From Balaenoptera acutorostrata (lineage: Eukaryota > Chordata > Mammalia > Artiodactyla > Balaenopteridae), in contig NC_080075.1 of assembly GCF_949987535.1 (NCBI RefSeq), positions 40,174,269-40,238,268 of the forward strand: a stretch of DNA of 64,000 nt, read 5' to 3'. Shown one piece after another: positions 1 to 12,246 of this stretch (position 1 is the stretch's first letter; each line of letters begins with the position of its first letter). The position numbers were made by a program, and so were the translations under genes. Under the pieces are notes generated by a model. It worked only from the letters and a program-made list of their open reading frames with translations. It was not told the origin of the DNA and ran no database searches.

Positions 1-1340
1 AACACTAGTTCAGTACAACCTATAGTGGAATCTGCTAAGACGTGTTACAATCGATGATGCCAATATATGTGGAGGAGAAAAAGACAAATTTACAAAGCGT
101 GTTTTAAATGTTATGGTTATTCATGGTATTTGTTATTCAATCAGCAGGTACCCTGCAGAAAATATTTGAATTAATCATGTACTACTGAACCAACAGTGTC
201 AAAGGTGAATTTCACTCACTCCTGTGGGTTTAACTATCCTCAGCTTTGTGAATTTTTGTCAAAAATGGAAGCTGAATATCTTGACTTGCCCTACCATGCA
301 GAAGTTCAAAAACTTTGCAATGACAAAATTTTATTGTGACTTTTTTAGGTACTGAGACTAAAATTTTTCTGAATGAGAAGAACCACTACTGACCACTATT
401 ATCAAACTGAATGGCTTAGGAAATCAGCTTTTGCTGCAAACCTGATAATGTTTCTTAATGAATTTAACCTAAAATTATAAGGCAAACAGTTGTTAATACG
501 TGAATTTTTTTACTGAAGTAAAGCCAATACAATGCTAATTAATGCTGTTTGAATCACAAATAATATCACGTTGTGTTATCAAGAGTTAAAACAAAAAATA
601 ATATCTATATTCCCACACAAATCTGAAATAGATATACTTTCTAATATCAAATTAAACTCCAGAGAGGGTAAACAACTGTCCCAGGTTTAGCACTTGAAGT
701 CCCAAATCCTGGGTAACTGCTCAGTCCCAGGAAACTAGAACAACTGGTCTCCCTAATTCCAGCAGTGATTTTTGGACCTGAATGCAAATGCAAAGGAAAT
801 TTCCATATTTCAAAATCCATCAACTGCAACTGAGGAGCTTCTACCTAACTTGCAACCAGAAGTGATTAATCTGCAATATAATAACATGCTAAAAGTCAAA
901 CATCAAAAGAAGAATCTAATAAAATAAGATGAATCTAATAAAAAAAGAAGAATTCTATAAAATAAGATGCTGCTCATGGATTGATATCAGTGTGTGGTAC
1001 TAATCTGTTTGAAAGGGCATATTCAGAGGTGAAATACATGAAATCTCATCAGAGATCAGCATTAACAGATGAATATTTGCAGTTGAGTTTGATGAGAGAG
1101 AACACTAACTTTGAACCCCAATCAAATGAAATGCTATCCCCCATTCCAATTAGATGTGTGCCACAAAAACACCTGTAATCAGTTATTATTATTATAGTTT
1201 GAATTTCATCAAGACAAACATTTTAGAATCTCTCTCTCTTGCTATATAAGTACTTACATAATACCTTCAATTTTGCCTATTGGCCTGCAAAGCCTAAAAT
1301 ATTTACTATCTGGCCCTTTACATTATGTAGGCCCCTCATC
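1..1340 (+). mobile_element. hAT/Charlie8-like DNA transposon, 3' part, decayed
   Basis: The window opens inside a hAT-superfamily DNA transposon. Broken frames on + resemble the Charlie8 transposase that was also fused into the host gene GTF2IRD2. About 230-345 reads KMEAEYLDLPYHAEVQKL, then about 357-480 has IFLNEKN and FLNEFNLKL. About 775-880 has EISIFQNP and LLPNLQPEVINLQ. About 980-1175 carries the C-terminal dimerisation region, with FERAYSEVKYMKS and SALTDEYLQ. The non-coding 3' end at about 1280-1340 (GCAAAGCCTAAAATATTTAC then TATCTGGCCCTTTA) matches the terminal sequence of the short element at 12247-12583 in reverse complement. Many stops and frameshifts show that it is dead. The 5' end lies outside the window, so the TSD cannot be checked. 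Confidence 0.8.
981..1178 (+). pseudogene. hAT transposase C-terminal (dimerisation) fragment
   Basis: This 65-codon frame is the best preserved piece of the Charlie-type transposase. It holds a CGTNLFERAYSEVKYMKS stretch followed by RSALTDEYLQLSLMRENTNF. These correspond to the conserved tail of hAT transposases, which helps the enzyme dimerise. The start codon is only a chance internal ATG. The frame continues the homologous segments upstream (about 230-880) in other phases. There is no sign of domestication: upstream catalytic parts are riddled with stops and no intact exon context is visible. It is an inherited relic. Confidence 0.7.
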
Positions 1341-1344
1341 TAGA

Positions 1345-3260
1345 CTAAGATAAATATAGTTAAGGGATGGGGACTGTCATAGTTGACAAGAAACTGAATG
1401 AAGCAGTAACTGTCTTTTATGAGAAAATAAACAGAAAGTGGTATGTGTTTAAAAGACTATAACATACCAGAGTAAGAAGCAATCACTTCATTACACCAAT
1501 CTCTTTAGATGTCCATCTAGAATCTAGATCATAGATCTTAACACTTCCGCTATGGAAGTTAATTTTCCTTTATATGAAAAATTGGCATGGATTCAAGGAT
1601 GACTGACGGTGACTAACATGGTGAAAGTGTTTATTTTTAAACATTTTGAAAAGTATAGTTGTTTAGTGCAAAGTGTCAAGATTACAGGGATAGCAATTAC
1701 TATTTAATTACACAAAGTACACTGGGCTGTTTTATGGTCTATGGAAAACTTCTAAAAACATAAATTAAAGCAGGTTATTTTGTTTTGTTTTAGTTTTGTT
1801 TAGTCATAAGAATGGTGTATGACTATTAGGAAGACAAGACAAAATGTTATACCAGTTTCTGAGAGAGATGGTTAATTTTATACTCCTAGAGAGCTTCCAA
1901 AAGAGAATAACCATCTTACTGTAGGCTTTAAACTTTTATCTACCTAAAGGCAAGAGCCAATCCATTATTTTAAAAAAATCAAATGTCCTATGAAAGCATT
2001 ACAATCCAGATTTCATAATATGGCTCCATACCATATTAGAAATGTTATGAAAATTTTAAACTATATAGCTAATATCCCAGCCAATAGAAAAATACCACGA
2101 AATAGCAAGTAATTTAGAGTTAATGACAGACAAGTAACATGTATTTTTATAAAAATATCATCATCATCATGGCATTTCATGGTGCTAGGACTACAAGGAA
2201 GAACAAGATTCTGCTGATAAGCTTAAGAAAATTTATAATCTACTTGGTAAGCTAGACTAAATAAATAAAGGAAATAAATAATAATATAAGTGAACATAGC
2301 CTAGTGCCAAATGAGTGGTATATGCATGTGTGTACTAAGTGCTGTAAGAAAAGAGAAACACAATTGGGACTTATTAATACGAACAATTATATACACAATT
2401 ACTTGTTTCAAGGATGAAAATATGTAAATTAATGTCTACCTACTATTCATCAATAATGAGAAATTAGACTGTGGCAGAAATGTCACTTCTTTTTCCTCAG
2501 CCTAATATTTAAATTTAAGTAAAGATGATTCTTTTAAGAGCATCATTTTGATGTACTAAGCCAGAGTCAGCAGGTCTCATATCACTGCTATGAGAGCAAA
2601 TAACCCACTAATCAAATATAGTATTCTTTCCCACTGAGAAAAAAAAAAGCCCTCATAAAACTTAACACACTCCCCAGGTAACCACCATAATCAACCAGAA
2701 TTGGCACTTAGATGAAACTTACTTGCCATGCAAGTTTTAAGGCATCTCTTTAAGAACAGAAGGAACAATAAAGGCACAGTCTACTCATTTGATTTCAGTA
2801 CATTAGCCATAACATGTATGCATGAGAATAACTGGTATTTTTCATACTATTTTGAAGTTTGGTTATTGCTTTCTCTAGAGTTTTAAGTATTTTATTTATC
2901 ATTATTTTAAGTATTTCTCTTTTTAGTGAGGATATTAAAAGGTTCTATTAACAATTTTTATTAAAGCCCTTTATTAGATTTTAAGCTAATGAATGTTGTG
3001 ATCTTTTATTTTAGAAGGAGAAATGAGAGAAGATGGCATAGGACAGGTAAAACTCTTCCTCTTACTGTTTATTAGACAGCTAAATTCCAAAAGAAAAGCA
3101 TACTGTGATTATTTTGAACTCAGGAAAAGCTGCCTACTGGTATACATTATCTGGAAACAGCTTTCTAGAAAACGATTCAGCTTTTCAGTATTTCAAAGTT
3201 ATAATTATTATTAAAATAGTTATTTTTGAAAAACAAAATTATGCATAATGAACTATGCAC
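1345..3260. other. AT-rich unique-looking DNA, no feature recognised
   Basis: I see no gene, SINE, young L1 or RNA gene here. There are short poly-A and CATCAT runs near 2155-2170. A short acceptor/donor-like pair near 3015-3046 was considered and rejected. Confidence 0.4.
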
Positions 3261-3264
3261 AAAA

Positions 3265-3460
3265 GAAATTATATATCTGGAATTTGCCTCAAAATAATCC
3301 ATTGGGAGAAAGCAGGAGGGATAAGATGAATTAAAGTTGCCATGAGTTGATGATTGATGAAGGTGGGTGATGGGTAATATAGTTTATATATACTATTCTC
3401 TCTACTTTGGTATATATTTGAAATTGTCCAAAGTTAAACATAAAAATAAAAGGTTTATAA
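3265..3460 (+). mobile_element. Old L1 (L1M-type) 3' end
   Basis: The segment around 3340-3450 (GTGGGTGATGGGTAATATAG, TACTATTCTCTCTACTTTGG, TTGAAATTGTCCA) resembles the 3' terminal region of old mammalian L1 families. It is followed by an A-rich stretch. There are no coding frames, and the exact subfamily is not assigned. Confidence 0.55.
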
Positions 3461-3667
3461 CAATTATGAAGTTATCCAATTCATTTTTATCACATTTATG
3501 TGTAATTTTTGTAAGTAATGCATGTGGGGTCCCTCTCCATCTTCTGTTGCTGACATCACATCTAAGTTCATTTTGAGAGAAAAAAGCAATGCCCTGCTAT
3601 ACCAATTCCAAACAGGTTTTGTATAAGTCAGAGGAAGCCTCATAATTTTATTAAAAGCCCACAATGG

Positions 3668-4036
3668 GGACTTTACTGGTGGCACAGTGGTCAAGAATCC
3701 GCCTGCCAATGCAGGGGACAGGGGTTCGATCCCTGGTCCAGGAAGATCCCACATGCCACGGAGCAACTAAGCTGGTGTGTCACAACTAACTGAGCCTGCA
3801 CTCTAGAGTCTGTGAGCCACAACTACTGAGCCCACGTGCCACAACTACTGAAGCCCACGTACCTAGAGCCCATGCTCCGCAACAAGAGAAGCCACTGCAA
3901 TGAGAAGCCCACGCACCGCAACTAAGAGTAGCCCCCACTCGCCGCAACTAGAGAAAGCCTGCAAGCAGAAACGAAGACAAAATGCAGCCAAAAATAAATA
4001 AAAATAAATAAATCTATAAAAAAACTTATATAAAAA
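3668..4036 (+). repeat. CHR-type tRNA-Glu SINE
   Basis: The tRNA-derived head begins near 3668, with a polymerase III A box (TGGCACAGTGG) and B box (GGTTCGATCCC). The CHR body of CACAACTACTGA repeats follows, then an AAATAAATAAA tail. Flanking TSDs are AAAAGCCCACAATGG at 3653-3667 and AAAAGGCCACAGTGG at 4037-4051 (13 of 15 match). The divergence marks an older copy. Confidence 0.93.
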
Positions 4037-4094
4037 AAAAGGCCACAGTGGATTATCACAGTAACTGATTTATTATGAGACTGGAGTTTGAATG

Positions 4095-4265
4095 ATAGTT
4101 CCACAATTATGAGAATTATAACTTCGGAAAAATAATTTCATCTCTGTCTCAACTACTTCATCTGTAAAATAGAGATAACTCCACATACCCCACAGGATTT
4201 TTGTGAAGCTCTATTGTGACGATGTATGTGGTAAGACTTTGTTAATTGTATGGAACTATACTAAT
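4095..4265 (+). repeat. MIR SINE remnant
   Basis: It has the MIR core order: a CTCAACTACTTCATCTGTAA block, AATAGAGATAACTCC, then CACAGGATTTTTGTGA. It is an ancient, diverged fragment with no visible TSD. Confidence 0.7.
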
Positions 4266-4591
4266 GATAGTAATTATTAACATCATTGCTTGAATCTACT
4301 TCTTTATGGACATATCTATATTGAAAATATAATAATTGCTTAGAGGGAAGTGCCATATTACAGTTGAATGTGCATGCATAATAATCTGCATTTAATTTGC
4401 TAAAGCTTAAAGAAATTTAACCATATATTTTATATATTTTTAAATAGCTTATTTTTTAGAACACTATCTGTTAAGAAAAAAAAAACTGCAACCTATCAAA
4501 ACTTTACAGACACACCCACTTGGATGTACATGAGATTCAATCAAGAAACTGACTTCCCAAGAATCTTTCTGGAAAGGTCGTTAAACAGAAT

Positions 4592-4609
4592 AAGAGAAAC
4601 ATCACCTTG
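4592..4609 (+). repeat. 5' target-site duplication of the 4.6-9.8 kb L1
   Basis: AAGAGAAACATCACCTTG here repeats at 9761-9778 with one change (C to T), so 17 of 18 match. It fixes the borders of the L1. Confidence 0.9.
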
Positions 4610-4747
4610 AGCTCTACCCACCATCAGTCTCTCCCATCAGGAAACTTACACAAGCCTCTTAGATAGCCTCATCCACCAGAGGCCAGACAGCAGAAGCAAG
4701 AAGAACTACAATCCTGCAGACTGTGGAACAAAAACCACATTCACAGA

Positions 4748-5665
4748 ATGATAGACAAGATGAAAAGGCAGAGGGCTATGTACCAGATGAAGGAACAAGA
4801 TAAAACCCCAGAAAAACAACTAAATGAAGTGGAGATAGGCAACCTTCCAGAAAAAGAATTCAGAATAGTGATAGTGAAGATGAGCCACGACCTCGGAAAA
4901 AGAATGGAGGCAAAGATCGAGAAGATGCAAGAAATGTTTAACAAAGACCTAGAAGAATTAAAGAACAAACAAACAGAGATGAACAATACAATAACTGAAA
5001 TGAAAACTACACTAGAAGGAATCAATAGCAGAATAACTGAGGCAGAAGAATGGATAAAGTGACCTGGAAGACAGAATGGTGGAATTCACTGCTGCAGAAC
5101 AGAATAAAGAAAAAAGAATGAAAAGAAATGAAGACAGCCTAAGAGACCTCTGGGACAACATTAAACGCAACAACATTCGCATTATAGGGGTCCCAGAAGG
5201 AGAAGAGAGAGAGAAAGGACCTGAAAAAATATCTGAAGAGATTATAGTTGAAAACTTCCCTAACATGGGAAAGGAAATAGCCACCCAAGTCCAGGAAGCA
5301 CAGCGAGTCCCATACAGGATAAACCCAAGGACAAACACGCCAAGACACATAGTAATCAAATTGGCAAAAATCAAAAACAAAGAAAAATTATTGAAAGCAG
5401 CAAGGGAAAAATGACAAATAACATACAAGGGAACTCCCATAAGGTTAACAGCTGATTTCTCAGCAGAAACTCTACAAGCCAGAAGGGAGTGGCATGATAT
5501 ACCTAAAGTGATGAAAGCAAAGAACCTACAACCAAGATTACTCTACCCGTCCAGGAACTCATTCAGATTTGACGGAGAAATCAAAAGCTTTACAGACAAG
5601 CAAAAGCTAAGAGAATTCAGCACCACCAAACCAGCTCTACAACAAATGCTAAAGGAACTTCTCTA
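4748..5665 (+). pseudogene. L1 ORF1 (ORF1p RNA-binding chaperone), frameshifted
   Basis: ORF1p coats L1 RNA as a coiled-coil trimer. The first frame (4748-5062) starts MIDKMKRQRAMYQMK and has a heptad-rich, coiled-coil region (about residues 30-100; ELKNKQTEMNNTITEMKTTL). A frameshift near 5050 creates a stop, and the protein continues in another phase from 5076. That part holds the RRM-like segment (RDLWDNIKRNNIRIIGVPEG) and then ENFPNMGKEIA. A further lesion at about 5411 stops it again. The C-terminal domain runs on to about 5665 (FSAETLQARREW, FDGEIKSFTDKQKLREF). Intact, it would be about 305 residues, the usual ORF1p length. At least two lesions make it non-functional. Confidence 0.9.
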
Positions 5666-5724
5666 AGTGGGAAACACAAGAGAAGAAAGGGACCTACAAA
5701 AACAAACACAGAACAATTAAGAAA

Positions 5725-8700
5725 ATGGTCACAGGAACATACAAATCAATAATTACCTTAAACGTAAATGGATTAAATGCTCCAACCAAAAGACACAGGT
5801 TTGCTGAATGGATACAAAAACAAGACCGAAATATAGGCTGTCTACAAGAGACCCACTTCAGACCTAGGGCCACATACAGACTGAAAGTGAGGGGATGGAA
5901 AAAGATATTCCATGCAAATGGAAATCAAAAGAAAGCTGGAGTAGCAATACTCATATCCGATAAAATAAGACTTTAAAATAAAGAATGTTATAAGAGACAA
6001 GGAAAGACACTACATAATGATCAAGGGATCGATCCAAGAAGAAAATATAACTATTATAAATATATATGCACCCAACATAGGAGCACCTCAATACATAAGG
6101 CAACTGCTAACAGCTATAAAAGAGGAAATAGACAATAACACAGTAATAGTGGGGGACTTTAACACCTCACTTACACCAATGGACAGATCATCCAAAATGA
6201 AAGTAAATAAGGAAACAGAAGCTTTAAATGACATAATAGACCAGATCGATTTAATTGATATTTATAGGACATTCCATACAAAAACAGCAGATTACAATTT
6301 CTTCTCAAGTGCACACGGAACATTCTCCAGGATAGATCACATCTTGGGTCACAAATCAAGCCTCAGTAAATTTAAGAAAACTGAAATCATATCAAGCATC
6401 TTTTCTGACCACAATGCTATGAGATTAGAAATGAATTACAAGGAAAAAAACGTAAAAAACACAAACACACGGAGGCTAAACAATATGTTACTAAATAACC
6501 AAGAGATCACTGAAGAAATCAAAGAGGAAATCAAAAAATACCTAGAGACAAATGACAATTAAAACACGATGATCCAAAACCTATGGGATGCAGCCAAAGC
6601 AGATCTAAGAGGGAAGTTTATAGCTATACCAGCCTACCTCAAGAAACAAGAAAAATCTCAAATAAACAATCTAACCTTACACCTAAAGGAACTAGAGAAA
6701 GAAGAACAAACAAAACCCAAAGTTAGCAGAAGGAAAGAAATCATAAGGATCAGAGCAGAAATAAATGAAATAGAAACAAAGAAAACAATAGCAAAGATCA
6801 ATAAAACTAAAAGCTGGTTCTTTGAGAAGATAAACAAAATGGATAAACCATTAGCCAGACTCATCAAGAAAAAGAGGGAGAGGACTCAAATCAATAAAAT
6901 TAGAAATGAAAAAGGAGAAGCTACAATAGACACCACAGAAATACAAAGCATCCTAAGAGACTACCTACAAGCAACTCTATGCCAATAAAATGGACAACCT
7001 GGAAGAAATGGACAAATTCTTAGAAAGGTATAACCTTCCAGGACTGAACCAGGAAGAAATAGAAAATATGAACAGACCAATCACAAGTAATGAACTTGAA
7101 ACTGTGATTAAAAATCTTCCAACAAACAAAAGTCCAGGACCAGATGGCTTCACAGGTGAATTCTATCAAAGATTTAGAGAAGAGCTAACACCCATCCTTC
7201 TCAAACCCTTCCAAAAAATTGCAGAGGAAGACTCCCAAACTCATTCTATGAGGCCACCATCACCCTGATACCAAAACCAGACAAAGATACTACAAAAAAA
7301 GAAAACTACAGACCAATATCACTGATGAATGTAGATGCAAAAATCCTCAACAAAATACTAGCAAACAGAATCCAACAGCACATTAAAAGGATCATACACC
7401 ATGATCAAGTGGGGTTTATCCCAGGAATGCAAGGATTCTTCAATATACGCAAATCAATGTGATACATCATATTAACAAATGAAGAATAAAAACCATATGA
7501 TCATCTCAATAGTTGCAGAAAAAGCTTTGACAAGATTCAACACCAATTTATGGTAAAAACTCTCCATAAAGTGGGCATAGAGGGAACCTACCTTAACATA
7601 ATAAAGGCCATATATGACAGAACCACAGCAAACATCATTCTCAATGGTGAAAAACTGAAAGCATTTCCTCTAAGATCAGGAACAAGACAAGGATGTCCAC
7701 TCTCACCACTATTATTCAACATATTTTGGAAGTCCTAGCCATGGCAATCAGAGAAGAAACAGAAATAAAAGGAATACAAATTGGAAAAGAAGAAGTAAAA
7801 CTGTCACTGTTTGCAAATGACATGATACTATACGTAGAGAATCCTAAAAACGCCACCAGAAAACTACTAGAGCTAATCAATGAATTTGGTAAAGTTGCAG
7901 GATACAAAATTAATGCACAGAAATCTCTTGCATTCCTATACACTAATGATGAAAAATCTGAAAGAGAAATTAAGGAAACACTCCCATTTACCATTGCAAC
8001 AAAAAGAATAAAATACCTAGGAATAAACCTACCTAGGGAGACAAAAGACCTGTATGCAGAAAACTATAAGACACTGATGAAAGAAATTAAAGATGATACC
8101 AACAGATGGAGAGATATACCATGTTCTTGGATTGGAAGAATCAATATTGTGAAAATGACTATACTACCCAAGGCAATCTACAGATTCAATGCAATCCCTA
8201 TCAAATTACCAATGGCTTTTTTTTACGGAACTAGGACAAAAAATCTCAAAATTTGTATGGAGACACAAAAGACCCCGAATAGCCAAAGTAGTCTTGAGGG
8301 AAAAAAACGGAGCTGGAGGAATCAGACTCCCTGACTTCAGACTACTACAAAGCTACAGTAATGAAGACAATATGGTACTGGCACAAAAACAGAAACATAG
8401 ATCAATGGAACAAGATAGAAAGCCCAGAGATAAACCCATGCACCTATGGTCAACTAATCTAAGACAAAGGAGGCAAGGGTATACAGTGGAGAAAAGACAG
8501 TCTCTTCAATAAGTGGTGCTGGGAAAACTGGACAGCTACATGTAAAAGAGTGAAATTAGAACACTCCCTAACACCATACACAAAAATAAACTCAAAATGG
8601 ATTCGAGACCTAAATATAAGACTGGTCACTATAAAACTCTTAGAGGAAAACATAGGAAGAACACTCTTTGACATAAATCACAGCAAGATCTTTTTTTGAT

Positions 8701-9533
8701 CCACCTCCTAGAGTAATGGGAATAAAAACAAAAATATACAAATGGGACCTAATGAAACTTAAAAGCTTTTGCACAGCAAAGGAAACCATAAACAAGACGA
8801 AAAGACAACCCTCAGGATGGGAGAAAGTATTTGCAAACGAATCAACGGATAAAGGATTAATCTCCAAAATATATAAACAGCTCATGCAGCTCAATATTAA
8901 AGAAACAAACAACCCAATCCAAAAATGGGCAGGAGACCTAAATAGACATTTCTCCAAAGAAGACATACGGATGGCCAAGAAGCACATGAAAAGCTGCTCA
9001 ACATCACTAATTATTAGAGAAATGCAAATCAAAACTACAATGAGGTATCACCTCACACCAGTTAGAATGGACATCATTAGAAAATCTACAAACAACAAAT
9101 GCTGGAGAGGGTGTGCAGAAAGGGAACCCTCTTGCACTGTTGGTGGGAATACAAATTGATACAGCCACTATGGAGAACAGTATGGAGGTTCCTTAAAAAT
9201 CTAAAAAATGAATTACCATATGATCCAGCAATCCCACTACTGGGCATATACCCAGAGAAAACCATAATTCAAAAAGACGCATGCACCCCAATGTTCACTG
9301 CAGCACTATTTACAATAGCCAGGTCATAGAAGCAACCTAAATGCCCATCGACAGACGAATGGATAAAGAAGTTGTGATACATATATACAATGGAATATTA
9401 CTCAGCCATAAAAAGCAACAAAATTGGGTCATTTGTTGAGACGTGGATGGATCTAGAGACTGTCATACAGAGTGAAGTAAGTCAGAAAGAGAAAAACAAA
9501 TTTCATATATTAACGCATGTATGTGGAACCTAG
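5725..9533 (+). pseudogene. L1 ORF2 (endonuclease plus reverse transcriptase), broken
   Basis: ORF2p nicks target DNA and reverse transcribes L1 or SINE RNA. It starts at MVTGTYKSIITLNVNGLNAP, 60 nt after the ORF1 stop. The AP-endonuclease motifs remain: N in LNVNGLN, E in QETHF (about 5850), D/N in VGDFNTSL (about 6150) and the SDHNAMRLE site (about 6405). RT motifs include [13 protein letters not shown] (about 7125) and [16 protein letters not shown] (about 7675). The catalytic FADD box reads FAND at about 7810, so one catalytic aspartate is lost. Lesions occur near 5973, 6560, 6988, 7235, 7450-7550, 7730, 8220 and 9160. The C-terminal cysteine-rich region is near 9100-9330, and the end is LTHVCGT then TAG at 9531. 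Confidence 0.92.
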
Positions 9534-9760
9534 AAAAATGGTACAGATGAACCAGTTTGCAGGGCAGAAGTTGAGACACAGATGTAGAGAACAAACGTAT
9601 GGATACCAAGGGGAGAAAGTTGCGGGGGGGTGGGGATGGTGGTGTGATGAATTGGGCGATTGGGATTGACATGTATACACTGATGTGTATAAAATTGATG
9701 ACTAATAAGAACCTGCTGTATAAAAAAATAAATAAAATAAAATTCAAAAATTAAAAAAAA

Positions 9761-9778
9761 AAGAGAAACATCACTTTG
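9761..9778 (+). repeat. 3' target-site duplication of the L1
   Basis: AAGAGAAACATCACTTTG directly follows the L1 A-tail and matches 4592-4609 at 17 of 18 positions. Confidence 0.9.
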
Positions 9779-10140
9779 TGTACTAAAGTATAGGATAATT
9801 ATCGAAAATAGGCCACACGTCTTTGAGTTCAGATATTAATATAGCTTATGGTCAGATTAGCACTAACTTATACACACTTTATGTTCAGCCCCCTGGTTTC
9901 TTGTTTAGGAATTATTATTAAGCACAGATAAAACACAGATTGTAACATCCTGTCTTTATTGCTTGCAAAAGTCTTTCTCATGTAAAATTTTCAGATGCTA
10001 CATTTTGAAGTAGGGTTTTGTGTGTCTTTGTATAATTTTCTTTTACTATAATAACTTTTTCAACATATTTCTCTATTTAATCAATTGAATGTATTCAATA
10101 AGAAATAAAAATTTTAAATAATAAAATAATTAATGCTAAT
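9779..10140. other. AT-rich DNA, nothing recognised
   Basis: No repeat, gene or RNA signature is visible between the L1 and the MIR. Confidence 0.4.
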
Positions 10141-10340
10141 ATTTATCAAGTGCCTAGTATACTAGGCATATACTCAGTACTTTAAATGTTTTAATTAAGT
10201 TAATTCTCACAACCCTATGATGTGGATTCTACTATTAGTCCCATTTTATAGACAAGAAAACAGACACAGAGATTAAGTAACTTCCCCACAGTCACACAGC
10301 TTGTGAGGTGTACAGCTGGAATTCAATCCCTAACAGTCTG
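10141..10340 (-). repeat. MIR SINE, antisense
   Basis: It reads as the reverse complement of MIR: TCCCATTTTATAGACAAGAA, then a GATTAAGTAACTTCCCCA block, then CACACAGCTTGTGAGG and a CAGTCTGGCTCTGGA end. It is followed immediately by MER20. Confidence 0.85.
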
Positions 10341-10348
10341 GCTCTGGA

Positions 10349-10582
10349 CCAGGGTTCTCAACCTCGGAGCTACTGACACGTTGGGCCAGATAATTCTTTG
10401 TTTTGGAGGTGCCATCCAGTGCATTGTAGGATTAAACATTAGCAGCATACTTGGCCACTACCTAGTAGATGCTAGTAGCTCCCCCACCTCAGTCGTGACA
10501 ATCAAGTAACATCTCCAGACATTGCCAAGTGTCTCCTTGGTGGAGGAGAATGGTAAAATCACCTCCAGTTGAGAAGCACTGC
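10349..10582 (-). mobile_element. MER20 (non-autonomous hAT-Charlie)
   Basis: Terminal inverted repeats CAGGGTTCTCAACCTCGG (5') and GTTGAGAAGCACTG (3') bracket the internal landmarks GGGCCAGATAATTCTTTG and CATCTCCAGACATTGCCAAG, which are characteristic of MER20. A possible 8-bp TSD is CTCTGGAC / CTCTAGAG (6 of 8). MER20 copies are known in some mammals as enhancer-like elements. No such activity can be read from this copy. Confidence 0.88.
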
Positions 10583-10689
10583 TCTAGAGAAACCCCCACA
10601 GAACACTGCCTCTCTGAAAACCACAATATAGAAATATGGAAAGCAGGAAAATAAGAAAACTTAAATCACCTATAATTATACTATCTAGA

Positions 10690-12235
10690 GATGATAATTA
10701 ATATTACTCATACTTTTTAAGCTTCCCAGGTGCTCCTCCCCAATTACATTCCTATCCGTCTACCTACTCTCACAGTCCTAAATTTTATGTTAATTGTTCC
10801 CTTGTTTGTCTTTATGGTTTCCCTGTATGTGGCTACATCCCTAAATAACATGATATTTAGTTTTACTTATTTCTAAACTTCATATAAACAAAAACATAGT
10901 GCATTCTTTGTGTTACATGCTTTTTTCATTCAATACTATGTTTTGGAAATATATCCATGCTGATGTATATAGGTGTAAGTTTATTCATTTCCATTGCCTA
11001 TTGTATTCCACTGGATGAATGTCATAATTTATTCATCTACTCTACTGTTGATGTACATTTAGGTGGTTTCTAGCTTTTTCTATTACAAACAGTGCTGCTA
11101 TGAACATTTTTCTACATATCCCTAGGGTATAGACCCAAGAATAGAATTTCTGGTGATAGGCAATGCACATCTTAAATTTTAATAAATAATTCCAGTTTTT
11201 TCCCAAAGTAGTTTTACCAATTTATATTTCCACTAGCGAAGTGTAAGAGATTCCATTGCTCTACAATCTAACACTTAGATTTAACATTCGTATTTCAACT
11301 TTTTTGCCATTCCTAGTATCTGTGAAATAGTTTCTTGTTGAGATTCTAATTTACACTTGCCTAATTAATAATAAGGCTAAACATATGTTCATATGTTTCT
11401 GGTTATTTATGTTTCTTCTTTCTAGAAACGCCTATTCCTATCTTTCACTCATTTTTATTGGGTTCTTTGCCTTTTTCTCACTGATTTGGAGGAGTTCTTT
11501 ACATATTCTGGAACTAATCCTTTGTTAAGTAACTTCTCCCTGTTTGTTGCTTGTCTTGTCCCTGTCTTTATGGTTGTTAAAGAGAAATTCAACCACATTA
11601 AAGAATGTACCACCTTTTCCTTTATGGTATGTTTTTTATGTCTTGTTTAAGATGTCCTTCCCTCCTCCCAGTGTTATACAGATATTCTTCTGTTATTAAA
11701 GCTTTTGCTTTTCACATTTGTCTAATCCATTTACATAGTTCATTCCTTAGAGAAACCAGGTCATTTATTCTATATAATGCTTCATATTCTGGGTTTGGTT
11801 GATAGATTGCTCATTTAAATTGTTCTTCTGTCCCCGTTATTTCCTATACACTAGCATTTTAATCCATTTTCTTGCTTAAAGTGCAGCTTTCTAGGCAGTT
11901 TTTTACATCATATTATGAGGTACATAAATATTTGGTTGCCCCAAGTTTTAGTGATGCTATAATTGACCAACAGATTCAGACGGTATCTGATTCCTCCACT
12001 TAAAATTCCCCATCAAACTTTTACTTGGTGGTTTTAAAATACATTGGTGAACGCTGCCTGACAATTTTTTCATGGGGGGTTCAAAAATAGGGATTTTCTA
12101 AGTCTACCATTTCACCTGTATTTATTACTTGCAATTCTTCTGTAAAATAATTTGTCCTTCATCAACTATTTGGTTTTCATGAAAGGAAGTTTAAAAAAGT
12201 TAGGATAAATGCTTGATTCTTTCCTTTTATTTATC
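10690..12235 (-). mobile_element. Ancient L1 (L1M/HAL1-like), antisense
   Basis: Read on the minus strand, this is a diverged L1 3' half. The diagnostic block AACAGTGCTGCTATGAACAT (about 11089-11108), the region around 11140 (GACCCAAGAATAGAATTTCT) and the GGAGTTCTTTACATATTCTG block near 11492 correspond to C-terminal ORF2 of old L1s. No open frame remains. Confidence 0.75.
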
Positions 12236-12246
12236 AATGTTCAGAG

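Larger units (their letters stand above)
4610..9760 (+). mobile_element. LINE-1, sense, 5'-truncated, about 5.15 kb
   Basis: A long cetartiodactyl L1 holding the end of the 5'UTR, ORF1 (4748-5665), a short inter-ORF spacer, ORF2 (5725-9533) and a 3'UTR with a G-rich run (about 9625-9645). It ends in an A-rich tail at 9721-9760. Borders are set by the 18-bp TSD at 4592-4609 and 9761-9778. Its 3'UTR stops right after CCTGCTGTATAAAAAAATAA, about 170 nt earlier than the L1 at 49300-50497. Both reading frames are broken, so it is no longer autonomous. The moderate decay and near-perfect TSD suggest a fairly recent but inactive insertion. Confidence 0.95.

Noticed and set aside
3015..3046. 32-bp segment between TTTTATTTTAG and GTAAAACT, microexon-like
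   Set aside because: Too short, with weak context, no partner exon and no recognisable peptide.
3540..4040. Regularly spaced CACAACTACTGAGCC repeats, superficially array-like
   Set aside because: They are the internal degenerate repeats of the CHR SINE body, not a CRISPR array or satellite.
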